From Polytrichum commune (lineage: Eukaryota > Streptophyta > Polytrichopsida > Polytrichales > Polytrichaceae), in assembly GCA_950295325.1 (NCBI GenBank), contig OX485808.1:9924501-9988500 (forward strand): a DNA stretch of 64,000 nucleotides. Direction: 5' to 3'. Shown piece after piece: positions 24,089-36,102 of the stretch (position 1 is its first letter; each line of letters starts with the position of its first letter). The translations under genes were made by a program, and so were the position numbers. The notes under the pieces were generated by a model. That model saw only the letters and a program-made list of their open reading frames with translations, was not told where the DNA came from and ran no database searches.

Positions 24089-24617
24089 GTAGTAGGTGCA
24101 GACTTAAGAAAATTGTCCATTTAAGACCCACTTGCCTTAGAAACACTTACTATCTTATAGGGCACATGGGACACCACGAATTTGTGGCTATAAGTGGACT
24201 ACACTTCACTTACCAATGACCAATCAACGAATTTCAACTCCAACTTCCACGCAATGCCTTTGCCAATATATAAGCTAGTTAGTGCGGGCCCTCACCATAG
24301 CACTACTTAGCTTCATAAGAGATTTTTGTGGGCCCATGAATATGTCAAAGAAAATACCTAGACAATTCCCATCTACCACTCTATATTTGCATATTTAGGC
24401 TGAAAGTTTAGGGGCACGTTTACTATCCTTGGTCTAAATTCAATCTAAATCTACACTAGCTTCGGCATCCCATGGTTATATTCTCATACCCCACATGAAC
24501 AAACACACACTGCTAAATAATGTTATGGACATGAATGCGAGCCTGTTACCACGGGTTACATTATGAGAAGGGCATGAACTTCCTACTCGAGACATGGGTG
24601 CTTGGGCAAACTACAAT

Positions 24618-24816
24618 GATTATCCCAATAAGTGTGTGTTACTATTCGGGAGTTACGCAATGTTATAATGTCTTACTTAGGAGTACAATTTTTACTAATG
24701 AAAGTTCAACAAATTGTTTAGACATCAGAGAACACAAATAAGTTTGCTCGGTAAAATGTTACGTCCTCATTAACATTACGTAACTCCGAATAGTAACATG
24801 CACTAATTGGGATAAT
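24618..24816. mobile_element. Foldback-type MITE, subfamily B
   Basis: Inverted ends ATTATCCCAATTAGTGCATG and core TTACTATTCGGAGTTACG are visible on both sides; the right copy is cleanest. Confidence 0.85.
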
Positions 24817-25250
24817 TGGTGTAGTTATTACAACCCTACCGTCTTGATGAGACCTCGATATTGTAAGAAACCTTGATAGCATACACACTCAAATTAAAGA
24901 ACATTGGAATCCTCACGTGCATCAAATGGGCATCCAAGTTACACATAATCTAGCTCTTCAAACTCTCTATAGTTCAATGCCATGTTGGGATATTATGATA
25001 ACTGCAACCACGAGATGTGCAAAATCAAATTGGAAACTCCTACTACACTTACAAAAGTGGCAAGGTTTAAAGGTTAATAGAGTCTCAAAAGTAACAAGAT
25101 TGATCATTCTTTCATTAATTTTTTTTTTTACCAAGGAGACGCTAAGAAGATGTGAGCATAAAACATTTTTTGAGAATTGATAACTACATTTCACACCCAA
25201 TATTTATGTAATACTCAATACTCAATATTTGTTTAAACTATAAGTATGAT
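24817..25250. other. Intergenic DNA
   Basis: Short ORFs on both strands (24917-25200) have no recognisable content. Confidence 0.45.
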
Positions 25251-25582
25251 GAACAAGAAAACGGTAGAACCGTGAGGCTCTGTCCTTTACTATGAAAGAC
25301 TACAATTATAGTTGTCCACTTTGCTCATGCCAATCCATGGCTATTTACTATACCAAACCTTTCTTGGATTTTGTGCACCTTCTTCTCAAATGCAAGTCAA
25401 GGATTTTGATGTCACCCGAAATTTTTAGAACAAGAAAACAGTAGAACCATGAGGCTCTGTCCTTTGCTATGAAAGACTACAATTGTAGTTGATTACTTTG
25501 CTCATGCCAATCCATGGCTATTCACTATACCAAACCTTTCTTGGATTTTGTGCACCTTCTTCTCAAATATGGGTCAAGGATT
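25251..25582. repeat. Direct duplication, 178-bp period, two copies
   Basis: GAACAAGAAAAC followed by GTAGAACC and GAGGCTCTGTCCTTTGC begins at 25251 and again at 25429. The second copy ends near CAAGGATT at about 25582. The copies differ by scattered substitutions. Confidence 0.9.
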
Positions 25583-25632
25583 GAAGCTACTCATTTATCA
25601 CCCAAGATTTTAAAAATAAATAATCAATAGCT

Positions 25633-25683
25633 GCCGAAATAACTATAGTTAACTAGATTTCTTTCAATGCATTTTAGGGAGCA

Positions 25684-25763
<80 letters not shown>

Positions 25764-25993
25764 AGTTAACATCCACATTACATAAAGTGGACCAAAAATA
25801 ACAAGAACAAGTAATGTCCAAGTGTGAACACAAAGTGGTTAGGAAATTTGCTCTTGAAACGAAGAAGTTGATGCATAGTCTCTGTCCTACAGACAGAGCC
25901 AATAAGTAATCAAAAATTGCCGAGATAACTATAGTTAACTAGATTTCTTTCAATGCATTTTAGGGAGCAATTATAATTCTATACATACATACA

Positions 25994-26027
<34 letters not shown>

Positions 26028-26180
26028 ATTATAATTATAGTTAACATCCACATTAAATAAAGTGGACCAACAATAACAAGAACAAGTAATGTCCAAGTGT
26101 GAACGCAAAGTGGTTAGGAAATTTGCTCTTGAAACAAAGAAGTTGATGCATAGCCTCTGTCCTACAGACAGAGCCAATAA
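25633..26180. repeat. Direct duplication (285 and 263 bp) with different microsatellites
   Basis: Copies 25633-25917 and 25918-26180 share both flanks closely, including GCATTTTAGGGAGCA and CATAGCCTCTGTCCTACAGA. At the same internal point the first copy has a pure (TA)36 run (25686-25757) and the second an (ATAC)10 run (25981-26022). Confidence 0.92.
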
Positions 26181-28559
26181 ACATTCACGCATCATTAGTA
26201 AGCATCGGTTTACATTAGGGTCCATGTTACGTTAAGAAACTTGGATTCAAAGGCCCCTTAGTGCACCTTAGTTTTGGAGTGAAGATTGCTACTTGTGAGC
26301 AATGTTTGGGGTTCCTTCCACAACATGCTGACGTGTCAAATGTATGACGTGTGCATGTGTGCATGTGTGTCCACACGTGGCTTGCCTTTGCAACCACGCC
26401 AGATCACACATTAATATAATATTCCCAATTGCTCCGTCACCTTTCGCCACCTCATCACATGCCACGTGTACAAACCACTCCATATTATGCTGGGAATCCT
26501 ATCTGTAAATTCCAAACATCCACCTGGCACATACTATCCTTGACAACGGAAGATGTGTTCAAATAGAAAGTAATAAGGAACGTAGATGCTTGTATATTTG
26601 GCGGTTTTGGTGATGAGCTTAGTACACCTTCAACCAATGAACGGAGAGAAATTTGAGCCGATTTCCGTCACTATCCTTGCTTCTTCATTATCAATTGGTT
26701 TTCATTGAATTGCAAATTGAATTGTGTTTATATGTGAAGGAGAATAATGTTTCGAAGTGGTTTTGAAGCTCGTAGAAGGTGACTGAGACTTGAATGAGGA
26801 AGTTAATTCTCTTGTCTGTGAGTTTTCCTCGTTCTAAAATCAGCCACCTTTAATAGTGTGGGCAACAACGTGAATCGAACATGCTTCAAACTAGGCATTC
26901 ACCCTCATTGTCATAGACATCCATCACTTGGTCAATAAACCTTCATCGCCTCCATAATAGGCGTATGGACACCAAAATCGGAAATTCTAATTTTCCCATA
27001 TATATGCTATAGATTTATGGAAGAATCTGATTATTGAGCGTCTTCATCCATCCCGTCATCCAAAATTAAGAGAAAATAAGATTTATACTAATTACGCCAA
27101 CTTGAGAACTTTTAACTTTGAGACCAGTAGATCTTCTCGATATTTGTTGAAACAAAGAGATTTTTCTTCGCAAAACTTTATAATGGAGTGGGCTTCCTTA
27201 TACAAGTGCCAAATTGTAAAATATGTTGGTGATAGTGGGGTGATATGCCCTTGACAACAAGGGTAGTATGAAAGTTCCAAGTTTATTGGGATGCACATGT
27301 GGGCAATAAGTTGTTAAAAGTGCAAGGGGTCCATTGTATTACGTATCTAAACCATTTCTACAAGTCCTCCCAAATATGAAAAACATAGGTTCTAAAGTTA
27401 CGAATCTAAACACAAACCTCGATTTACTTTTAATGTTTTCAATTGATTACAAAATAGTGTAATTGATGAATGAGTCAATTTTGAATTGGATCATTTTGGA
27501 TGCAACTACACCAAATCATGATAAATATTTGGACCACACTAATAACAAGGAATCACACTAAAAATATCATATATAATACAGAGGGTGCAAACCATTAACC
27601 TACCCACATTATATAACTTTAGAGGTCCAAATGAAAATGATGATGTCTCCATCAAGCCTTGATTATTTTTCACAACAAACAATCCCTTTTATAGTGTTTC
27701 TCTTGCTCTTTCTAAAGACACGAAGATTGTCTCACAACTCTTAGCTATTTGGCCTTAACGACCATGCAAAGATCAATTGCACATTTCTCCCTCGATTCTT
27801 GAACTTGGAATGTGAGATTTTGCTCATTGGATTTGCATTCTCAAATGCTTTCAATTGACACCTTACCCATAACTAGAAATAAAAGCAACTGAACATAGTG
27901 AGTGGTTGAGGATTCAAGTGCAACTAACTTCTTTTCAAGTGCACACTGTTTTCATGCGTGATGTTGTATATTGTGGGTCACGCTATAAGAATGTGAAGGG
28001 TACGTCACCGTATACATATGCTCACAATATTTACCATAATCAATGCAACACATAGATCTCATATACAAATATTCTATTGGAGGACCCTACCGCACAATGA
28101 ACGTACAATCAAGCACATGTTGTAAGTATGGATTGGACCTCAGTCCAATCTTACATAAATCTTATACTTGTGTGATTTCTAGGCAAAGATTTGTGGTGTT
28201 TGCTTCACACCAAAATGCTTACATGTTCACCACCCATAATGTGATTTAATAGCCCATCTACGAATATCAACACTTTGACAATTTTAATCTCAAGGTTAAT
28301 GTGGAAATTCCAAAATATAATCGTACATATGTTAAGAACATGTAGGTGAGGAGCACCCCAAAATAGTGTGTAGGTGTGTACTATAAACCCCAAGCGGTGC
28401 TTGTTTATTTTTCTCATGGCTCATATTTGGTCCGACTCATCATAACAATTTCAGTTTTGATGAAGCAACGAACACACTGAAATATCAAAAAGCATAGATG
28501 AAATTCAATTGATAAAACCCGCCCCCAAAAAAAGTATGCATTTTGACACATTTGGACTC
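26181..28559. other. Intergenic DNA
   Basis: No gene supported. Several CACGTG-like and GTGCATGTGTG stretches near 26340-26480 are unremarkable. No repeat family is recognised. Confidence 0.45.
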
Positions 28560-28760
28560 CACGGTTCGAAGACAAACACATCCATCATGAAAGTGAACGT
28601 GTAGTAGAATCATTGTACAACTTGGAAATTCTTCGATGACTCGACTCCGATAATGGCACAAGGAAACCCCAAGTTAGACTAGTGGGATCTAGTTCAAATG
28701 GATATGCCCCCAACATTATAGAGGGGTTTCGCTTAAATTATGACCGGCCTATTCACAATG
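28560..28760 (+). repeat. Dispersed repeat family R1, copy 1
   Basis: Blocks such as AATGGCACAAGGAAACCCC, then CTAGTTCAAATGGAT, match 34380-34440. An inverted relative lies at about 30620-30925. Confidence 0.6.
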
Positions 28761-29090
28761 CTTTTGATACCAATATACTACATTCAAGAAACATAGTTAA
28801 AACGATATTCCGGCCAAAAACTCATCACATCCATGTGCATTGGAAGTAAAAACATCGAAAAAATCGGTCGAATGCTCGAATGTAACCCAAGAGCTTCTTT
28901 CTTTTGGCCTTTTTCAAGAGCACCTTGTGTCCGAGTTACTTTCAAGGTACAAAAGTAGAAGATTCACCACTTGCACTTCGACCCCATTCTCGTAAGTGTG
29001 GTGCACCTCATAGCGGGCGCCATATATAATGTCTGCTATGGAAGAATATTCAACTGTCAAATATTCGATAGTTCTCGTAACCTACACTAA

Positions 29091-29680
29091 ATTGTCTAAT
29101 TAGTGTGGGTTTACCATTCGGAGTTATGTGTTGATATGGCGTTTTACCAACATTACCAATTTTTTTTAACCAACTAAGTTATATCGTATTCTTTGGTGTG
29201 CATACTAACTACACTTAAATATGATATTTAGTGTCATATGGTATTTAATGTCACTTTATGGTAACTTTTTGGATGATACTGCTTATAAATAAGTGAATGA
29301 ATACTATCCGGATGATGAATGAGTTCATCCGTTGGCCGAAACATGACCTTCTCTTGTCAGCAACTTGTGATGAAATATTGTCATGGATGATTGAAATTTG
29401 GATGAAAATCCCACTTGGTAAGTGACAATAATTGCAATACTTTAAATCTATAATTCCCCCAAAATTTACAAGGAATGACAAATAATGTTGGGCTAACATT
29501 CAGTGTTGGTGACACTATATTGCGGTTTGCAATTAGTATTGAGCAAGACAATCAAAATTGGTGATACTAAATATCATATTTAGTGTACTTATGCTATTTG
29601 GGTAAAAAATGATATTATAAGTAAAATGTTATAGCAATGTGTAACTCCGAATGGTAACCCACACTAATTAGACAAAATAG
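29091..29680. mobile_element. Composite MITE, copy 1
   Basis: The outer ends are subfamily A termini (TTAGTGTGGGTTTACCATTC and inverse). Inside lies a second inverted-repeat unit bounded by ATATTTAGTGTCA (29220) and its inverse (29570-29582). The inner unit of about 360 bp matches 61155-61500 in opposite orientation, so the composite moved as one. No transposase is encoded. Confidence 0.75.
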
Positions 29681-29764
29681 TCTAACTTGACATTTTTTGT
29701 AACTTTCCTTTTTGTTTTGTATCACAAAATTTACTACAGTCATCAAGACCTTGACTACATTGTT

Positions 29765-29970
29765 CATCCCATTTAGTGTGTGTTACCATTTAGAGTTACG
29801 CAATGCTATAATTGTTTGATGAGAGTGCAATATTTTACCAAGCAAAGTCATTTATGTTCTATAGTGTCCGAACAACCTTTTGAAGTTTTGTTAGTAAAAT
29901 TTGAGCTCATGAGTAAGACGTTATTGCATTGTGTAACTCCATATAATAACATGCACTAATTGGGATAATT
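29765..29970. mobile_element. Foldback-type MITE, subfamily B
   Basis: Ends CATCCCATTTAGTGTGTG and inverse CATGCACTAATTGGGATAAT; the interior TTTTACCAAGCAAAGTCATT is shared with the copy at 44880. Confidence 0.8.
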
Positions 29971-30179
29971 GGTGGAGGTTGTACAAGCTTGTACCGCTTG
30001 GGGTTCATGGTGAGACGGAATTCTTAAGGTAGATGGGTCTCAAATGGTTACCTTTTCCAACCAGCCCACTTCTTGTAGCTAGCATATGAAACACGTGAAA
30101 TGAGTACGAGATGGGTCACCATATCCAAATTGAGGCCATAGCCACTTTCCTTATGAGTAATTATCTCTTACATTATTAA

Positions 30180-30420
30180 AGTAAAGATTCTCATGCTCAT
30201 CAAATGGTCATATTGGTCCCCAATTATGTTGATTATTGAGCCTAGAATGGTTGTCATATTTTGAGCACGTAGTCCAATCTCTTTCAAACACATGTCTTTT
30301 TTATGTCCATTCTTGGAGCTACACCTAATCATATATTGCTCAAATAAAGATGTTTGATTAAGATATGTAACGAAATTAGGCATGTTTGCCTTATCACATA
30401 CAAACATACCTCTCATCCAT
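30180..30420 (+). repeat. Dispersed repeat family R2, copy 1
   Basis: Blocks AATTATGTTGATTATTGAGC, CACGTAGTCCAATCTCTTT and ACATGTCTTTTTTATG recur at 33115-33300, 35500-35620 and twice at 42.1-42.6 kb. Confidence 0.7.
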
Positions 30421-30619
30421 CCGACTTACAAACTTGATCCCCATAGGTTTGTGGCCGATGACTTGGACTAGACCCAATTCAAGGATTTTAAAGCTAATTC
30501 CGGTCTTAAATTTAAACAAGCAACATATGGGTAACACACTATTTCAAGTTTATGATGGATGAATGGGGTGTATGCTTGTATGCAATCATTCTCTCTCACC
30601 GCCCGGTTTGTAGTGTCTA

Positions 30620-30925
30620 TGTTAAGGGGCTTTAGTGAAAACAAGCCTCCTACGTATTGAGGGCCAATTCATTCCATTTAGGCACCACTAAACTACCTCT
30701 GGGAGTCTTTGTTTCTATTTTGGGAGTTAATTGTCTTAAAATAGGCACTTTCATGCTATATAATAGTTCTTTGCAATTTCACCTTCCTAATGGACGAGTT
30801 TACGTAGGCATCACAAATCCTTGGCATGCTTATACATTTCATACCACCATCTTGAGTCCCATGAGCGGTTTGAGTTTTGTGGTGTCTAGGTAAACCCGTT
30901 CATCATGGAAGAAGGCACTCCCATG
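30620..30925 (-). repeat. Dispersed repeat family R1, inverted copy
   Basis: The reverse complement reads GTAGGAGGCTTGTTTTCACT and GGAATGAATTGGCCCT, matching 34410-34480. Confidence 0.6.
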
Positions 30926-30961
30926 TAAGTGGATCTAAAACAGACATGGGAGTGCTATCTT

Positions 30962-31017
30962 GTGAGCGGTGAGCAATGAGTGGTGAGCAATGAACGATAA
31001 CTTGTGAGCAGTGAGGA
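30962..31017. repeat. Short GTGAGCAATGA repeat
   Basis: About five imperfect copies of GTGAGCAATGA. An (ATATCT)n/(ATATTT)n run follows at about 31168-31218. Confidence 0.6.
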
Positions 31018-31218
31018 AGGCCAAATATTTGATAATAGACCCACTAGTATCCTATAACCATGGTATATTGGCATGAACAATAATAATTGTAGGGTCTAAT
31101 AATAAGAAGGGTGGGGAGGGTAAACAACATGAATCCTAGATTGTGATCACTAAACAATATGTACACGACTATGGGCATATCTATATCTATATCTATATTA
31201 TATTTATATTTATATTTA

Positions 31219-33109
31219 TCATATAGATATTTTCATAGTTGTATTGTATGTCTTATGTCAATGGAATGGACAAAATAGAAGTGAAGATAATAATTGACAT
31301 TGACATTTATAGTGTGAAAAATGAAACAAAACATGTTACAAAGGATACTTAATTTTGAAATAGGTCAATGATACAACACAAATAACAAGCGTACAAAGAA
31401 GATAGAATTGGACACAAAACATATGCAACTCCAAGGTATAGCATAAGTGAATGTATATTAAAGAAATGAAACCAATAATGAAACCTTTCATTATGACAAT
31501 TGAATATGTGCGAAAAACAATTAACCATCACGATATCTTGTAATGATGGATGTTGAACATGTTTCGGCCTTTAACTTTATGAAATCTAAAATCTGTTGAT
31601 CATATTACCTAGCTTTTTTATAGGTTGAAAAAAGGGAAGATTGAGCAGCAAGAATGAAAGCCATAGTATCAGCATAAATAGGGAGACTTCATGAAGGTGA
31701 TGAACTTGCTGAAAATCTTGGATCTTTCCAAAAAGGCATCCAACGTTGGCGCCATTATAGTATCACATTGCTGGCACATGACAATATAGATGTTTTAATA
31801 ATTATTGATGTCTTCAAAATAATTCAAAATAATACTTATATAATATGCTTCAAGTAAAAATCATGAAATCAACCAAATGAAACATTTCAATAAGATAAAC
31901 AAGTAGAACTTACTTACAAAATAGATTGATGGTCTCATGATTAAGAATTGGAGAATCATCTGAGTCTTGAAAATTGATGTTTCTGCCAATAGCTAAAGGG
32001 GATTTGTAATCATAGGCTTCGAGACGGAATCAAAAAATTCTTTGTCACCTTCCAATCATGTCAAGAGGTGACACTTCAAAGTGCGACAAACATGCATGGA
32101 GAGTCCTATCAAAGAAAATAATACACAATTACGAAGAGAGTTATCAATGAGAACATGTTAGTTGATATTGAGATTATATTAAAAACAACTATCAAAGTAA
32201 AATAAATGATTTTATACATGTGAATGCAATGAGCTTTGCAATAATACCTTTGGGTTTTGACAAACCATGAATCAAAACTTGGAAGATTATTAGGTTGTTT
32301 TTCTCATGGGCCCTTCCTAGATGTGAGACCACCATCTCTCATAAGTTGAGAATTAGCATATGTGAAGTTGTATAAAACATCATCATCCAAATCCATACCT
32401 TAAAGGTGATGTTTATTTCAAAAATTATGGAATCATAAAGCGTAAGAGCTTCTTTAACCAACTTTTGCATTAAATAAATAAATAAATAAATATAGGAAAA
32501 ACTTAAAATCCAAACAATGCTTTAAAAAATATGACAAAAAAACATATTTGCACAAGATTATAATTATACTAACTCCAAAATGTTATGTTATGTAACCAAA
32601 ACTCAAAAGCCTTACCAAAGATTGACGTCTTCATAAACTTTAATGACAACGAAAATGCAAGGATAGAAATTCATAGCTCCAACCACTTAACCTTTTGTTG
32701 GGTCTATTCAACTGCATGTTTAAGAATTACAGTTTGTGACATGTATTGGTGTAACATTTTATAATTAAAATCAATATGATTGATAGTTTTAAAAAATAAT
32801 GATGGCAGTAGGATCTATTCATTCTTGTTCAATCAAAAGGCGAGTACTTTACAATTCATAATTACAAATTGAAAATCAAATTTTAGAATATGTACCCTAA
32901 AGCCATACTTATTTACTAAATTTGGATTCAATGTTGACCTCTCATTGCTCCTGTCTTAGCTTCCCTCACCCACCTCTTGTGGCTTAGTACGAAACAAACA
33001 AATGATACAAGATGAATAGAAAATTGAAATCATGCCCATAGCCACTTTTGTCATAATTTTTGGAGCTCATATGAAAAAAGTTACGCATTGTCAAAGAAAA
33101 TGTTCTCTT
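31219..33109. other. AT-rich intergenic DNA
   Basis: No gene. A short (AAAT)n run lies at about 32472-32493. Confidence 0.5.
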
Positions 33110-33300
33110 TCTTGATTAATCGATCATATAGGTCCACCCCCCCCCCCCCAATTATGTTGATTGTTAAGCCTAGAGTAGCAAATAAAATTGGTGCACATAG
33201 TCCAACCTCTTCTAACCACATGTCTTTTTGGTGTGCATTCTTAGATCCACATTCAACCACACACCACTCTACATAGGTGTTCATTTAAGATGAGTCACTA
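33110..33300 (+). repeat. Dispersed repeat family R2, copy 2
   Basis: Matches 30190-30400 with AATTATGTTGATTGTTAAGC and CACATGTCTTTTTGGTG; it contains a poly-C tract at about 33137-33149. Confidence 0.65.
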
Positions 33301-34710
33301 GACTAGGCCCGCTCACCTTCGTAAAACAAAAAGCCTTATAAGTTCAGAGCATTCCAATTGGATGTCCACCAATATGTTGATATGAGGTATCAATGTCACT
33401 TTTGGAGCTTCATAAGACAAAATCCAAAATTACTAGTTGTGGAATAGCTTGCTACATTTTCACCTTCCCAATGGATGAATTTACCTAGACACCACAAAAC
33501 TCGAGCTTTGGATGGGTTTGGGCTTTCATGCGGCTAGGTAAGCTCACCTGATGCCATTTAAAGAAACAAGTTGACTAAACATGACAATTAAGGCAATCGG
33601 ATAGCTTGTTGTGTTCTCATAATCCCAAATGGATGAGTTTCCCTACACGTAATCAAGCTCTACTCCCATTGGAAGGCCAAGGATTTGTGGCTACCATGTA
33701 AGTTGAGAGTGACAACATTGAGAACCTCCTATTATTGGGCAAAAGGGAGCTCTTGCATACAAGTGTACCTTTCATCCATGTCCATGTAAAAGCCATTCAC
33801 TACAAAGTGCATGCTACTTGGGCAACACATCTTGTGTCAATGAAAATTGTCTTGCGTCACTAATTATTTTGTAAATCTACTAGTATGGTAGATTTGCAAA
33901 AAAGTTTCATAGACTCATGACGTGTTGCCCGAGTCTCATATGTTGGCAGTGCTACCCCATATAGGTTTGTGGTTGCTTCATTTCAAATGTGTCCTACTAC
34001 ACTAGTTTGGAGTCTTTGAAGCTAATCCCCATGTCAAATCATCTTAAAAGAATAAACCTCTGACCTACATCAGAATTCAAGACATTTTGTTCGATAAATG
34101 AGATGCACACTCATATGCAAGAATGCCCTCTTGACCTATGTTTGGGACTCATATTTGTCAAGTTGAACCTCTACTTTGTTTTCGCCTTCAGCATACATGG
34201 ATGCCACTGATCCTTGGTCCTAGTGGTAGGATGGGCATATCCTTGGAGGAGACAAGTTGTAGAAATCTGGAGCCTATGGATGTTGATGGCCAAGGATTTG
34301 TGACGTCAACATAAATTCATCCATAAAGAAGATGAAAGCACCCAAAAACTATATACCTGGTCTTTGAATGACTGTTGTAAATCTTTAGGAATGGCACAAG
34401 AGACCCCGAAGTAGTGGTCTCTAGTTGGAATGAATCGGCCCTTCACCTTGTAGGAGGCTTTGTTTTCACTAGAGCCCCTTCAACCACGATGGATGAGCTT
34501 ACGTAGAAGGCACGAACCCCAAACCAATGTTGATTGCACACTCCAAGACGGGAGAATAAAGTCTTTATGTTGTCTGAAGGAACATCGAATTGAACATTTC
34601 AATCCACTAGAATAAATGATCATGGATGAGCAATTTTGATTCAAACTTATTCGTTCCAGGGTTCTTAGGCATCAGTTCCATGGAACAGGAGGCATTCACT
34701 CAAGCCCCTC
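33301..34710. repeat. Mosaic of R1-related repeat blocks
   Basis: Several short blocks related to the 30.6-30.9 kb repeat recur here: CACCTTCCCAATGGATGA at about 33463, ATGGATGAGTTTCC at about 33630, and an R1 copy at 34300-34540 (AATGGCACAAGAGACCCC). No coding potential is recognised. This is probably an old, fragmented retroelement, but there is no protein motif to prove it. Confidence 0.45.
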
Positions 34711-34936
34711 AATTAATGAACGAGAAGAACCAACCACTACTTACACATGAACCAGTTGAGTTTAAGAAATCACGAGTTGAAGTTTATGACTTCAGGAAAA
34801 ACACATTTTTTCAGGAATGTCGAGAATATACCTCAGAATCGTAAACAAAAACTGAAAGATATGAACATGCAACCAGTTGGACTTGGAGACACTGGGATCT
34901 CAACTGATTTATGCTCAAAATCCTCCTTGGACACTG
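34711..34936 (+). mobile_element. 226-bp MITE family, diverged copy
   Basis: The same order of blocks as 63568-63793: GAAGAACC at the left, GAATATACCTCAGA in the middle, and ACACTGGGATCTCAACTGAT then CTCAAAATC at the right. The terminal ATGATCGGGG is mutated here. Open frames across it (34626-34953) are accidental. Confidence 0.7.
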
Positions 34937-34993
34937 AAACCAATGGCTTGTAAACCTAGCTAGTAGCTCATTCTCCAAAGAACTTGAATATTT

Positions 34994-35001
<8 letters not shown>

Positions 35002-35038
<37 letters not shown>
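35002..35038. repeat. (TG)n microsatellite
   Basis: An uninterrupted TG dinucleotide run of about 37 bp, preceded by a short TA run. Confidence 0.97.
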
Positions 35039-35040
<2 letters not shown>

Positions 35041-35499
35041 TAGTAGTTTGTGCCTCTTTCCTGACATGTGCTGCAATGTCTGCCTGTCTTCCCACATCTT
35101 ATGGAAGTGCTATGTTTTGATTTGTGCAATTAGGTGGACCCACACTAATTTATTGACATTCCACACTATTTTGAATACTTGTAACCAAAGTAACAAAGTA
35201 CAAGATTTATTTTTATTTTATTTTATTGTGATTGTTACACAATGAGTTAACAAAGTCATAAGGTGGTAGTGGACTGTGGTAGCACTAGTAAAATCAACTA
35301 ACACTGAGATTGCACAAATTATGCTACGATTTCTTCCTAGCACTCCTTAGAAATTTTTACTCTAACAAGCGGTGGTGACCGGAACCTTATAGTGGCAATT
35401 TGGAACATTAATTTTTTCAAAAATACATTGGTATGTGCAAATGGGCTGACCTCGCAAATAGGTTGACTCTTTGCCCATGCCAAATTGACTTATTTATAT

Positions 35500-35620
35500 A
35501 CGATTACATATGATTTTTAAATTCTTGTTGACAATTGACCCTAGAATGGTTTCTATATTCTTAGCACGTAGTCCGATCTCATTGTGATGCTTGTCTTTCA
35601 TGTGTCAACGCTTATAAATG
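35500..35620 (+). repeat. Dispersed repeat family R2, copy 3
   Basis: Blocks TTGACCCTAGAATGGTT and AGCACGTAGTCCGATCTC match the 30.2-kb copy. Confidence 0.6.
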
Positions 35621-35832
35621 AACTTCAAAACATGTCATATACCACGTACATATTGAGGTGTTGTGGTGTCCAATTAAAAAGAGTGACCACATAGTGTGCA
35701 CACACCTTATTAGTATGTAGATTTTCTCAAATATGAATATGAATCGTGCTTGAAGCATTCATTGATTCCACCACAACGCACGATCATTGCAGCATGCATC
35801 ACCTCGAACCATAGACTTGCCATTGAAATTGG

Positions 35833-36102
35833 TTGATGGACAACTATCTTATCTCTAGAGATACTAGACTATGCCACTTTTGGTCCCACATTAATGTACT
35901 TGAAAATGAGACACATTTCGTGTTGAAATGTCCCCTATACAACCTTATTAATGACGAGTTTCAATCACTACTCGAGAACGTAGTTCCAAGGTGCCTCAAG
36001 TCTTTCTTTCAATCAAAGCATCAAGTTAACATCAGCCTCTATCTCACGGAGGCTACCGCACTCTGTCACTCTAAAAAATTAGATGGTTTGAAACTATCTT
36101 GA
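35833..36102 (+). pseudogene. Probable LINE-type ORF2 C-terminal relic
   Basis: The 89-residue frame contains RLCHFW, then NVLENETHFVLKCPLYN followed by a run of hydrophobic residues. The spacing of Cys and His with E-x-H-F-x-x-x-C-P is the pattern seen in the zinc-binding tail after reverse transcriptase in plant non-LTR elements; one expected Cys is Trp here. No reverse transcriptase core is found upstream. A short downstream block (GGCTTCCCGGACTTTAAA, about 36135) recurs near 44310, suggesting a dispersed 3' end. The family assignment is a pattern judgement. Confidence 0.4.

Noticed and set aside
25624-26225. Two minus-strand ORFs with YIYIYI or MYVC repeats
   Set aside because: Translation of the TA and ATAC microsatellites in duplicated DNA.
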